Source: Anaerolineales bacterium (GTDB taxonomy: Bacteria; Chloroflexota; Anaerolineae; Anaerolineales; UBA6663). From it: a stretch of DNA of 5,491 bases. Position numbers and translations under genes: made by a program. This document shows, piece by piece, positions 1-5,191 of the stretch. Numbering within the stretch: the first letter of the stretch is position 1; the number at the start of each line of letters is the position of its first letter. Under the pieces are notes generated by a model. The model did no database searches, was not told the DNA's origin, and saw only the letters and a program-made list of their open reading frames with translations. Where the stretch lies: contig JAGOBN010000323.1 of the NCBI GenBank assembly GCA_017999235.1, positions 1 through 5,491 of the forward strand. Direction: 5' to 3'.

Positions 1-1406
1 TCGAAGGCGAGCAGCAGGCGGCGCAGGGGGGTGGCGGCGCGCGGCACCGCCAGCACGGGGCGCGGGCAGCGCCGGATCAGCGTGCGGAAGCCAGAGCTAA
101 GGCGCTCCAACGGTTGGGCGCTGGGGGGATGGGCGAGGCGCACCACCACCAAATCCACCAGCGCGGCGCGCTCGCAGATGCGGCCGGCGATATCGCCGGC
201 CTCGATGGCCAAGGTCCCCGTCAGGCCGGCCGCCGCGCACCGGTGCTGGAACGCTTCCCGCAGCGCGTGCGCGGCCTCGTCGTCACAGGCGGTTGCCTCG
301 GAGACAACGTGCAGGCCAAACAGCCGGCCGCCTTCCCGCTGGGCCACGACGATGGCCTGCTCCAGCGCGGTCCAACTGGCGGGTTCGCTGTTCAACGGCA
401 CCAGGATGTCTGGGAAGAGGCGGTTAAGGTAACGCGCTTCCAGCCGTTCGCGGCGCCAGGTCCCGGGGGTTGGCCCGTCGGCCAGCGGCGCCGGGATCAC
501 CCATTCCAGCATGCGCTGGCGCTGGCGGTTGGGGGCTGGGCTGAAGGCGGCGGCCAGCTTTTCCACCACGGCCTCGGCTTCCACCGGCCAGCCCAGCGCC
601 TCGCGCAGTTCCGCCGCGTGCTCGGTGGCCCACAGGTACAAATCGGTCTCGGTCCGGCCCGGAAAATCGCGCAGCAGTCCGCGCTCGCGGATGACGCTCA
701 CCAGCGGGGAATAAGTCTGGTGATACCAGTTGGGGATCACCTCGTCATCGGGCACGGGCTGGCCGCGCTCGGTCTCCATGAAGAAGCGGTGGACTTCGAT
801 GTGATCCAGCAGACGCTGGTACTGGCCCAGTTCGCTGACCTGCAGCTGGGCGCCGGGGCACAACGTATCGAAATGGGTGGTCTCCAAAAAGTCGGCGTAC
901 TCGGCCTGGCGGATGACGTCATCGGGGCTGGCGTCGGCGGCCAGCGGCACCTTGGTGCGGACCTCGGTCACGTAGGCCGGGATGTGCGTCCAGTTTTGCT
1001 GGCGCGCCACCGAGACGCGGTGATGCCCGTCCCGGACGAAGTAGGCGGCGCCGATCTGGTATACCTCAATCGGCGGCAGGCCGCCGGCTTGCGGGTTTTC
1101 CGCCACCACGCGGACGCGCGCCCAGCGGATCTCATCCACGCTTTGGCGCGGGAGAAAATCGCGCGTGAAGTCGGTGTAGCGGCCGGTGGTGCCGACGATG
1201 GCGGCGAGGGGGATCTCCTGGAGGCCGCGGTCGGCGATGGCCGTGGTGCGCAGTTTGCGGCGGACATCTTCAAAGGACAGGAGGGCCGCGGAGTGGCCCG
1301 TCAAGCGCGCCATCAAGTCTTGCAGGGCGCCGGCGCGGCGCGCCCGGCGGAAGTCATCGCGGGCGGCCGAGATCGCGGTGGCGTCGGTGATTTCGGAGGG
1401 CGGCAT
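1..1406 (-). CDS. ParB-like domain / universal stress protein fusion (3' end beyond window)
   Basis: The minus strand is open from an ATG at 1406 to the window edge, giving 468 codons with no stop. Residues about 60-150 look like a ParB/sulfiredoxin-type fold, with DGHHR at 126-130 inside a run reading YFVRDGHHRVSVAR. A conserved-looking middle block follows, with GRTETDLYLW near 250-258. From about 332 (ILVPL) to 455 there is a Usp-like alpha/beta domain ending PVLAVP. The final residues, LRRLLLAF followed by the start of a D/E codon, look like the opening of a second Usp domain outside the window. The usual Usp ATP-binding glycine motif is not evident in the first domain, so nucleotide binding there is doubtful. 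I recall similar fusions from Anaerolineae annotated only as universal stress protein; their substrate and role are unknown to me. An in-frame stop at 1431-1433 and no other start codon before 1406 fix the N terminus. The Shine-Dalgarno is weak (AAGGA about 18 bases upstream). The gene diverges from mdh. Confidence 0.85.
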   Translation of the reverse strand, partial: MPPSEITDATAISAARDDFRRARRAGALQDLMARLTGHSAALLSFEDVRRKLRTTAIADRGLQEIPLAAIVGTTGRYTDFTRDFLPRQSVDEIRWARVRVVAENPQAGGLPPIEVYQIGAAYFVRDGHHRVSVARQQNWTHIPAYVTEVRTKVPLAADASPDDVIRQAEYADFLETTHFDTLCPGAQLQVSELGQYQRLLDHIEVHRFFMETERGQPVPDDEVIPNWYHQTYSPLVSVIRERGLLRDFPGRTETDLYLWATEHAAELREALGWPVEAEAVVEKLAAAFSPAPNRQRQRMLEWVIPAPLADGPTPGTWRRERLEARYLNRLFPDILVPLNSEPASWTALEQAIVVAQREGGRLFGLHVVSEATACDDEAAHALREAFQHRCAAAGLTGTLAIEAGDIAGRICERAALVDLVVVRLAHPPSAQPLERLSSGFRTLIRRCPRPVLAVPRAATPLRRLLLAF

Positions 1407-1447
1407 GGCGGGACAGGTGTTTTTCCTTGGCTAACGCGGCCAAAGTG

Positions 1448-1474
1448 TATCATAGCCGGCCGGTCAATATGATA
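1448..1474. promoter_or_regulatory. Perfect inverted repeat between divergent genes, possible operator over divergent -10 boxes
   Basis: TATCATA (1448-1454) and TATGATA (1468-1474) are exact reverse complements separated by 13 bases. Each half read outward contains TATGAT, a good -10-like hexamer: 1468-1473 pointing to mdh and 1453-1448 pointing to the minus-strand gene. That would give leaders of about 85 and 35 bases. No convincing -35 box lies at the right distance on either strand. Either a regulator binding site or a pair of overlapping divergent promoters would fit; both are inference. Confidence 0.45.
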
Positions 1475-1488
1475 GAATCCGGCCACGC

Positions 1489-1516
1489 CGGGGCGTGATG
1501 CCGTCTGGCGGCCCCG
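1489..1516 (+). other. Small hairpin in the mdh leader
   Basis: CGGGGC (1489-1494) pairs with GCCCCG (1511-1516). Inside it GCC and GGC (1500-1502 and 1507-1509) can form a second short stem around GTCT. No T-run follows, so it is not a terminator. It could shape the 5' end of the mdh message, or be chance in GC-rich DNA. I recognise no riboswitch consensus. Confidence 0.3.
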
Positions 1517-1550
1517 CCCTTGATCCTGCACTCCCGCTCACACTTCTCTC

Positions 1551-1557
1551 AAAGGAG
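1551..1557 (+). promoter_or_regulatory. Strong Shine-Dalgarno that sets the mdh start
   Basis: AAAGGAG lies seven bases before the ATG at 1565. This decides against the in-frame upstream start at 1520, which would add 15 residues before the conserved Rossmann strand. Confidence 0.85.
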
Positions 1558-1564
1558 CTTGTTT

Positions 1565-2500
1565 ATGCGTAAGAAAATCACGGTGGTTGGCGCCGGCAAC
1601 GTGGGCGCTTCGTGCGCCCTGTGGCTGGCGCAGCGCGGCATCGCCGATCTTGTCCTGGTGGATGCCGCCATCGCCAAGACCGCGCCGGTGGGCAAGGCGC
1701 TGGATCTGCTGCAAGCCGCGCCCGTGGTGGGCTACAACGCCCGCATCACCGGCACCGCCGACGGCAACTATGACGGCACGGAAAACTCGGATGTGGTCGT
1801 GATCACGGCCGGCTTTCCGCGCAAGCCGGGCATGAGCCGGGAAGACCTGGTGGGCGCCAATCAAGCCATCATCACCGATGTGATTGACAAGGCCCTGCCG
1901 CGCTCGCCCAACGCCTATTTCATCGTCGTCACCAACCCGCTGGACTCGATGGCGTACCTGGCCTTCAAGCATTCCAAACTTCCCAAGCACCGCGTGATGG
2001 GGCAGGCCGGCATCCTGGATTCGGCCCGCATGGCGGCCTTCATCGCCCTGGAGATGAACGTCTCCATCGAGAACGTGCAGACCGTGGTGATGGGCGGCCA
2101 CGGCGATGAGATGGTGCCGCTGACCCGCTATTCCACCGTTTTTGGCCGCTCGATCAACGAGTGGCTGCCGGCCGAGAAGGTCAACGCCATCATCGAGCGC
2201 ACCCGCAAGGGCGGCGGCGAGATCGTCAATCTGCTGGGCACCTCGGCCTACTACGCGCCGGGCGCGGCGGCGGCTAAGATGGCGGAAGCCATTATCCTGG
2301 ACTCCAAGCTGATCGTGCCGGCCTCCACGTATCTGGAAGGCGAGTACGGCTACAGCGACCTGTTCTTCGGCGTGCCGGTGAAACTAGGCGCCGGCGGCGT
2401 GGAGCAGATCATCGAGTTCCCGCTCACGGATGAGGAGAAGGCGATGGCCGATAAGTCGGTCAAGCTGATCCGCGAGACCATGGGCGTGCTGAAGTTCTAA
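1565..2500 (+). CDS. mdh: Malate dehydrogenase, NAD-dependent, LDH-like type
   Basis: The product is 311 residues, a normal length for the lactate-dehydrogenase-like malate dehydrogenases. It interconverts malate and oxaloacetate with NAD in the cytoplasm, a TCA-cycle step. The Rossmann glycine motif GAGNVG is at 9-14, and D33 at the end of the second strand favours NAD over NADP. R86 in GFPRKPGMSR sits where malate dehydrogenases carry arginine and lactate dehydrogenases glutamine, which supports malate. R92, N124 (VTNPLD), D152 and R155 (GILDSAR) and the catalytic H179 (GGHGDEMVPL) are all in place. The start at 1565 is chosen from the Shine-Dalgarno. The gene stands apart: an intergenic region with a candidate promoter lies before it and a long hairpin follows the stop, so it is probably monocistronic. 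No damage is visible. Lactate dehydrogenase is the only realistic alternative and is disfavoured by R86. Confidence 0.96.
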   Translation: MRKKITVVGAGNVGASCALWLAQRGIADLVLVDAAIAKTAPVGKALDLLQAAPVVGYNARITGTADGNYDGTENSDVVVITAGFPRKPGMSREDLVGANQAIITDVIDKALPRSPNAYFIVVTNPLDSMAYLAFKHSKLPKHRVMGQAGILDSARMAAFIALEMNVSIENVQTVVMGGHGDEMVPLTRYSTVFGRSINEWLPAEKVNAIIERTRKGGGEIVNLLGTSAYYAPGAAAAKMAEAIILDSKLIVPASTYLEGEYGYSDLFFGVPVKLGAGGVEQIIEFPLTDEEKAMADKSVKLIRETMGVLKF

Positions 2501-2534
2501 CCCGCCGCGGCTGAGAGGCTGGTCTAACCCGCCG
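2496..2534 (+). repeat. 12-bp direct repeat at the end of mdh
   Basis: TCTAACCCGCCG occurs at 2496-2507 and again at 2523-2534, a 27-base period. The first copy includes the mdh stop codon and the second runs into the 5' arm of the following hairpin. It may be the trace of a small local duplication; no function is evident. Confidence 0.6.
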
Positions 2535-2577
2535 GGTGACGGGTGGGGCGTTTCCGCGCCTCCGCTCGTCACTCGGC
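2531..2577 (+). terminator. Long hairpin after mdh, candidate terminator or leader structure
   Basis: GCCGGGTGACG (2531-2541) pairs with CGTCACTCGGC (2567-2577) over 11 bp with one G-T wobble. Pairing continues inward to GGCG/CGCC (2547-2550 with 2557-2560) with two further wobbles and one bulged T, closing on a six-base loop. It begins 30 bases after the mdh stop, as expected for a terminator, but only a short GTTTGT follows rather than a full U-tract. It ends ten bases before the next ATG, so it could instead act on translation or mRNA stability of that gene. Confidence 0.55.
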
Positions 2578-2587
2578 GTTTGTCACT

Positions 2588-3217
2588 ATGCCATTTTATA
2601 CTTCCGGTTTGCTTATTCCGCATCAGCACCATTTTCTATTGGTCACCGGCCCGGACGCGGCGGCGCTCGGCCAGCCGGTGTTTGGTCCGCCGGTCTGGCT
2701 GTTTCCGGGCTATCGCCTGTGGGAAGCGCCGGACTACTTGCTCCCGCACACGGTGGTGGACGATATCGGCCAGGAATTTGCCGGGCCCGAGGTCTTTGAG
2801 TGGCTGGAGACCCAGGGCGACCTATACCCGCGCTCGGACGTGCTGGGCTGGTTGGCACCCTTTCCAGCGGTGGAGCCGCTGGCCGAAGGGTCTAGGACGG
2901 GCGGCGGGGAGCGCGGGGTGGTGACCAAAGCGCTGGATTTGACCGACCTGGCGGTGTTTGCCGCCGCGCAGCCGGGGGCCGGCCCGTTTGTGCGCGTGGC
3001 GTTGGCGGTTGAGGCGCGGGCCGTCCCGGACGCGTACGCGCTGGCGCCGGCCGAGCCGCCCGTACCGGCCTTGGCGCGCGGCCTGCCCAGCTACCGGCTG
3101 GCGCCCGGCGTCTTTGGGGCGGTGGGGGCCGCTATCCTCAACCAGCTGCTGGTCAGCGGCCGGCGGGATTGGCGGTTGACCTATGATGAGCTCGATGAGA
3201 TGACGGGCGGCCTGTAG
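2588..3217 (+). CDS. Hypothetical protein, unrecognised
   Basis: A 209-residue protein that I cannot assign to a family. It is rich in proline, alanine and leucine. There is no signal peptide, no clear membrane span, no cysteine pattern and no nucleotide-binding motif. The N terminus (MPFYTSGLLIPHQHHFLLV) is followed by an aromatic and proline-rich stretch (WLFPGYRLWEAPDYLLP at about 38-54), a glycine/arginine-rich joint near 100-110, and a C-terminal part ending in acidic residues (LTYDELDEMTGGL). Codons are GC-rich at third positions except in the first 17 or so, which are AT-rich, as often seen right after a true start; there is no Shine-Dalgarno. An upstream in-frame GTG at 2543 lies inside the long hairpin and is less likely. 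The gene sits alone between a hairpin and a strong terminator. It is probably real, because the frame stays open with sensible codon use for 210 codons, but its function is unknown. Confidence 0.7.
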   Translation: MPFYTSGLLIPHQHHFLLVTGPDAAALGQPVFGPPVWLFPGYRLWEAPDYLLPHTVVDDIGQEFAGPEVFEWLETQGDLYPRSDVLGWLAPFPAVEPLAEGSRTGGGERGVVTKALDLTDLAVFAAAQPGAGPFVRVALAVEARAVPDAYALAPAEPPVPALARGLPSYRLAPGVFGAVGAAILNQLLVSGRRDWRLTYDELDEMTGGL

Positions 3218-3228
3218 TACAATAACTG

Positions 3229-3288
3229 GGCCACGAATTACACGAAGTGACACGAAGCCATTCGTGTAAGTTCGTGTGATTGGTGGCC
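3229..3288. repeat. Palindromic CACGAA/TTCGTG repeat element
   Basis: Two 28-base arms (3229-3256 and 3261-3288) around a GCCA loop pair with only three mismatches and one G-T wobble. Internally the left arm holds three CACGAA units (3232, 3241, 3251) and the right arm TTCGTG, TTCGTG and TTGGTG (3261, 3271, 3280), about 9-10 bases apart. I recall closely similar intergenic palindromes in many copies in Chloroflexota and other environmental genomes, so this is probably one copy of a dispersed repeat. Copy number cannot be seen from one window. Confidence 0.8.
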
Positions 3289-3297
3289 TGTTTTTTT
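3229..3297 (+). terminator. Rho-independent terminator after the hypothetical gene
   Basis: The 28-bp-arm hairpin (3229-3288) is followed, after two bases, by seven consecutive T's (3291-3297). It starts 11 bases after the TAG at 3215-3217. Stem and U-tract together make a textbook intrinsic terminator on the plus strand. It also sits only about 17 bases before the ttuB start codon, so it may act as an attenuator if the ttuB promoter lies upstream. Confidence 0.8.
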
Positions 3298-3300
3298 GAC

Positions 3301-3304
3301 GAGG
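3301..3304 (+). promoter_or_regulatory. Shine-Dalgarno for the sulfur-carrier gene
   Basis: GAGG lies nine bases before the ATG at 3314, directly after the terminator T-run and GAC. It supports this ATG as the start. Confidence 0.65.
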
Positions 3305-3313
3305 TAAAGAGAT

Positions 3314-3538
3314 ATGGCAACGGTAAAAATCAAGTATCGGGATAAAGAGTATGAAGTCAACGCCGGCATGACTGTGCGGGATGCCATCAAGAAATGCGGC
3401 CTGCAGCCGGAAGCGGTGCTGGCGGTGAGCGACGGCAAGCTGGTCACCGATGACACCATCCTGCGCGCCGATATGAAACTCAAATTGGTGGCGGTGGTAT
3501 CGGGGGGGGCTGGACCCACCGCAGGCGGTGGGCAGTGA
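3314..3538 (+). CDS. ttuB: TtuB-like ubiquitin-fold sulfur carrier (MoaD/ThiS family)
   Basis: A 74-residue beta-grasp protein of the MoaD/ThiS family. Carriers of this type are activated at a C-terminal Gly-Gly, loaded as a thiocarboxylate and donate sulfur. The placement before ttuA points to the TtuB role: supplying sulfur for 2-thiolation of U54 in tRNA. Visible are the first strand pair (VKIKYRDKEYEVNAG), a helix (TVRDAIKKCGL, 20-30), VLAVSDGKLVTDD and the closing strand KLKLVAVVSGG. The Thermus protein, as I recall it, ends at the diglycine; here SGG is at 63-65 and nine more residues (AGPTAGGGQ) follow. Either the tail is trimmed, or the protein does not use the usual chemistry. The 3' end contains an eight-G run (3502-3509) and overlaps the next start by 4 bp (GTGA), so translational coupling with ttuA is likely. 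A ThiS or MoaD role proper is possible but less supported by context. Confidence 0.85.
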   Translation: MATVKIKYRDKEYEVNAGMTVRDAIKKCGLQPEAVLAVSDGKLVTDDTILRADMKLKLVAVVSGGAGPTAGGGQ

Positions 3539-4506
3539 AATGCCGGCAGTGCGCGACCCCGGCCGTCCTCAACATGCGCCAGCACAAGCTGGCGTTGTGC
3601 GCCGAACACTACCTGGAATGGCTGCCGGAGCAGGTGGAACGCTTTGTCGAGAAGTACCGGATGTTCACGCGCCAGGAGAAGGTGCTCATGGCGGTCTCCG
3701 GCGGCAAGGACTCGCTAGGCTTGTGGGATATCCTCCACCGCCTGGGCTACCAGACCGAGGGCCTGTACATCGGCCTGGGCATCGAGCAGCAGTACTCGGA
3801 TGAGTCGCGCCGGCTGAGCGAGGCGTTTGCGGCCGAACGCGGGCTGACCTTGCACGTGGTGGATGTGGCCGAGCGTTTCGGCGCCACCATTCCGGAGCTG
3901 GCCGTCATCAGCAACCGCGGCCACAACAAGCCGTGCTCGGTCTGCGGGCTGAACAAGCGCTACATCATGAACCGCGCCGCGCTGGAAGGCGGTTTCGCGG
4001 CCCTGGCCACCGGCCACAACCTGGACGATGAAGTGGCCGTGCTGATGCAGAACACGTTCAACTGGGCCGGCGGCTATCTGGCCCGCCAGGCGCCGGTGCT
4101 GCCGGCCGCCGGCGGCCTGATGCGCAAGGTCAAACCGCTCTGCCGCATCTACGAGCGCGAGATGACGGCCTACTGCCTGGTGCGCGGCATCGACTATATC
4201 TATGAAGAATGCCCGCACGCCGAAGGCTCCACGACCATCTATTACAAGGAAATCCTGAACAAGATGGAAGAGGACCGCCCCGGCGCCAAGCTCCAGTTCT
4301 ACATTAGTTTCCTGCAGGCCAAGGAGCAGGGCTTGTTCGCGGCCGTGGAAGACAAGGACAAGGCGGAATTGCACCCGTGCGAACGGTGCGGCCAGCCGAC
4401 CTCGGCGCCGGGCGAGTGCTCCTTCTGCCGGTTGTGGGACAAGGTGGCGCTGGTGAAGCAGACGGTGCGGCCGGCCGCGGTGACCACGCTGCTGACGCCG
4501 GCCTAG
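3535..4506 (+). CDS. ttuA: TtuA family tRNA-5-methyluridine(54) 2-sulfurtransferase
   Basis: A 323-residue PP-loop ATPase of the TtuA/TtcA group (TIGR00269 type), which adenylates a tRNA uridine and swaps O2 for sulfur; in Thermus this makes 5-methyl-2-thiouridine at position 54 and stabilises tRNA when hot. Motifs in order: N-terminal zinc site C3-x2-C6, C22-x2-H25; PP-loop SGGKDS at 55-60; C134-x2-C137 in PCSVCG and C226 in EECP, the expected three [4Fe-4S] ligands; ATGHNLDDE at 158-166; and a C-terminal zinc site C282, C285, C295, C298. The pattern and length match the Thermus enzyme, and both zinc sites are complete. TtcA (position 32) lacks this double zinc layout and the carrier partner, so TtuA is preferred. 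The start is GTG at 3535, overlapping the ttuB stop, with the zinc cysteines immediately after; no long upstream extension is plausible. The actual target base in this organism is inferred. Confidence 0.92.
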   Translation: MKCRQCATPAVLNMRQHKLALCAEHYLEWLPEQVERFVEKYRMFTRQEKVLMAVSGGKDSLGLWDILHRLGYQTEGLYIGLGIEQQYSDESRRLSEAFAAERGLTLHVVDVAERFGATIPELAVISNRGHNKPCSVCGLNKRYIMNRAALEGGFAALATGHNLDDEVAVLMQNTFNWAGGYLARQAPVLPAAGGLMRKVKPLCRIYEREMTAYCLVRGIDYIYEECPHAEGSTTIYYKEILNKMEEDRPGAKLQFYISFLQAKEQGLFAAVEDKDKAELHPCERCGQPTSAPGECSFCRLWDKVALVKQTVRPAAVTTLLTPA

Positions 4507-4512
4507 ATACGC

Positions 4513-5181
4513 ATGCGGTCCTATCGCTACCTCGATCTCCTGCTGGCGGCTTTTGTCACGGTGCTGATTGTTTCCAACATCGCCTCGACCAAGATCCTGG
4601 TCCTGGGGCCGTTCACCTTCGACGGCGGCACTATCCTGTTTCCCCTGGCCTATATCTTTGGGGACGTGCTCACCGAGGTCTACGGCTACAAAGCCAGCCG
4701 GCGCGTGATCTGGGCCGGCTTGGCGTGCCTGGCGCTGGCGGCCGTCACCTTGGCAGTGGTGGACGTCCTGCCGCCGGCCGCCGACTGGCCTCTGCAAGAC
4801 GCTTACCATGCCCTGCTGGGCCAGACCCCGCGCATCGTGGCGGCCAGCCTGGCCGCCTACTGGGCCGGCGAATTCACCAATTCCTTTGTGCTGGCCAAGC
4901 TCAAGGTGGCCACGCGGGGCCGCTGGCTGTGGGCGCGCACCGTGGGTTCCACCTTGGTCGGTGAGGGCGTGGACACCCTGGTCTTTCTGGCGGTGGCCTT
5001 TGTGGGCGTGCTGCCCAGTGACTTGCTGGCCGCGATCCTGGTCTCTAACTATGTTTTCAAGGTGGGGGTGGAGGTGGTCTTCACGCCCGTAACCTATCAG
5101 ATCGTAGCCTTCCTCAAACGCGCGGAACACGAAGATTACTTCGACCGCGACACCGATTTCAACCCGTTCGCCGTTCGCTGA
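4513..5181 (+). CDS. yhhQ: Queuosine precursor transporter (YhhQ/QPTR, VUT family)
   Basis: A 222-residue inner-membrane protein of the VUT/YhhQ family, importers of queuosine precursors such as preQ0/preQ1. About six hydrophobic spans can be read, near residues 7-27, 38-58, 64-86, 106-127, 143-167 and 170-195. Family-like signatures are VSNIASTKI (20-28), ILFPLAYIFGDVLTEVYGY (41-59), GEFTNSFVLAKLK (119-131) and the polar helix STLVGEGVDTLVF (146-158). The C terminus is short, charged and cytoplasmic in appearance. It starts at ATG 4513, six bases after the ttuA stop and without a clear Shine-Dalgarno, so it likely depends on coupling. Substrate specificity (preQ0, preQ1, queuine or queuosine) cannot be told from sequence. 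No Q-biosynthesis genes are in the window, so whether the host salvages or makes queuosine is open. Confidence 0.9.
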   Translation: MRSYRYLDLLLAAFVTVLIVSNIASTKILVLGPFTFDGGTILFPLAYIFGDVLTEVYGYKASRRVIWAGLACLALAAVTLAVVDVLPPAADWPLQDAYHALLGQTPRIVAASLAAYWAGEFTNSFVLAKLKVATRGRWLWARTVGSTLVGEGVDTLVFLAVAFVGVLPSDLLAAILVSNYVFKVGVEVVFTPVTYQIVAFLKRAEHEDYFDRDTDFNPFAVR

Positions 5182-5191
5182 AAGCAGACCT

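Noticed and set aside
114..1472. 452-codon open frame on the plus strand opposite the stress-protein gene
   Set aside because: The minus strand carries recognisable domains over the same span. The plus-strand translation is low-complexity Gly/Ala/Arg/His typical of the shadow frame of a GC-rich gene.
1520..1564. In-frame upstream start for malate dehydrogenase
   Set aside because: It would add 15 residues not expected in the family, while AAAGGAG lies seven bases before the ATG at 1565.
2543..2587. GTG at 2543 as start of the unknown gene
   Set aside because: It lies inside the long hairpin, has no Shine-Dalgarno, and adds residues encoded by the stem itself.
2580..2602. TTGTCA and TATACT as a promoter for the unknown gene
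   Set aside because: The spacer is only 11 bp and the -10 would lie inside the coding sequence.
3232..3285. CACGAA units as a short CRISPR-like array
   Set aside because: The units are six bases with 3-4 base gaps and form a palindrome; there are no 20-40 base repeats or unique spacers.
3296..3324. TTGACG at 3296-3301 as a -35 box for ttuB
   Set aside because: A matching -10 would fall inside the ttuB coding region, after its start codon; the bases are better explained as T-run plus Shine-Dalgarno.
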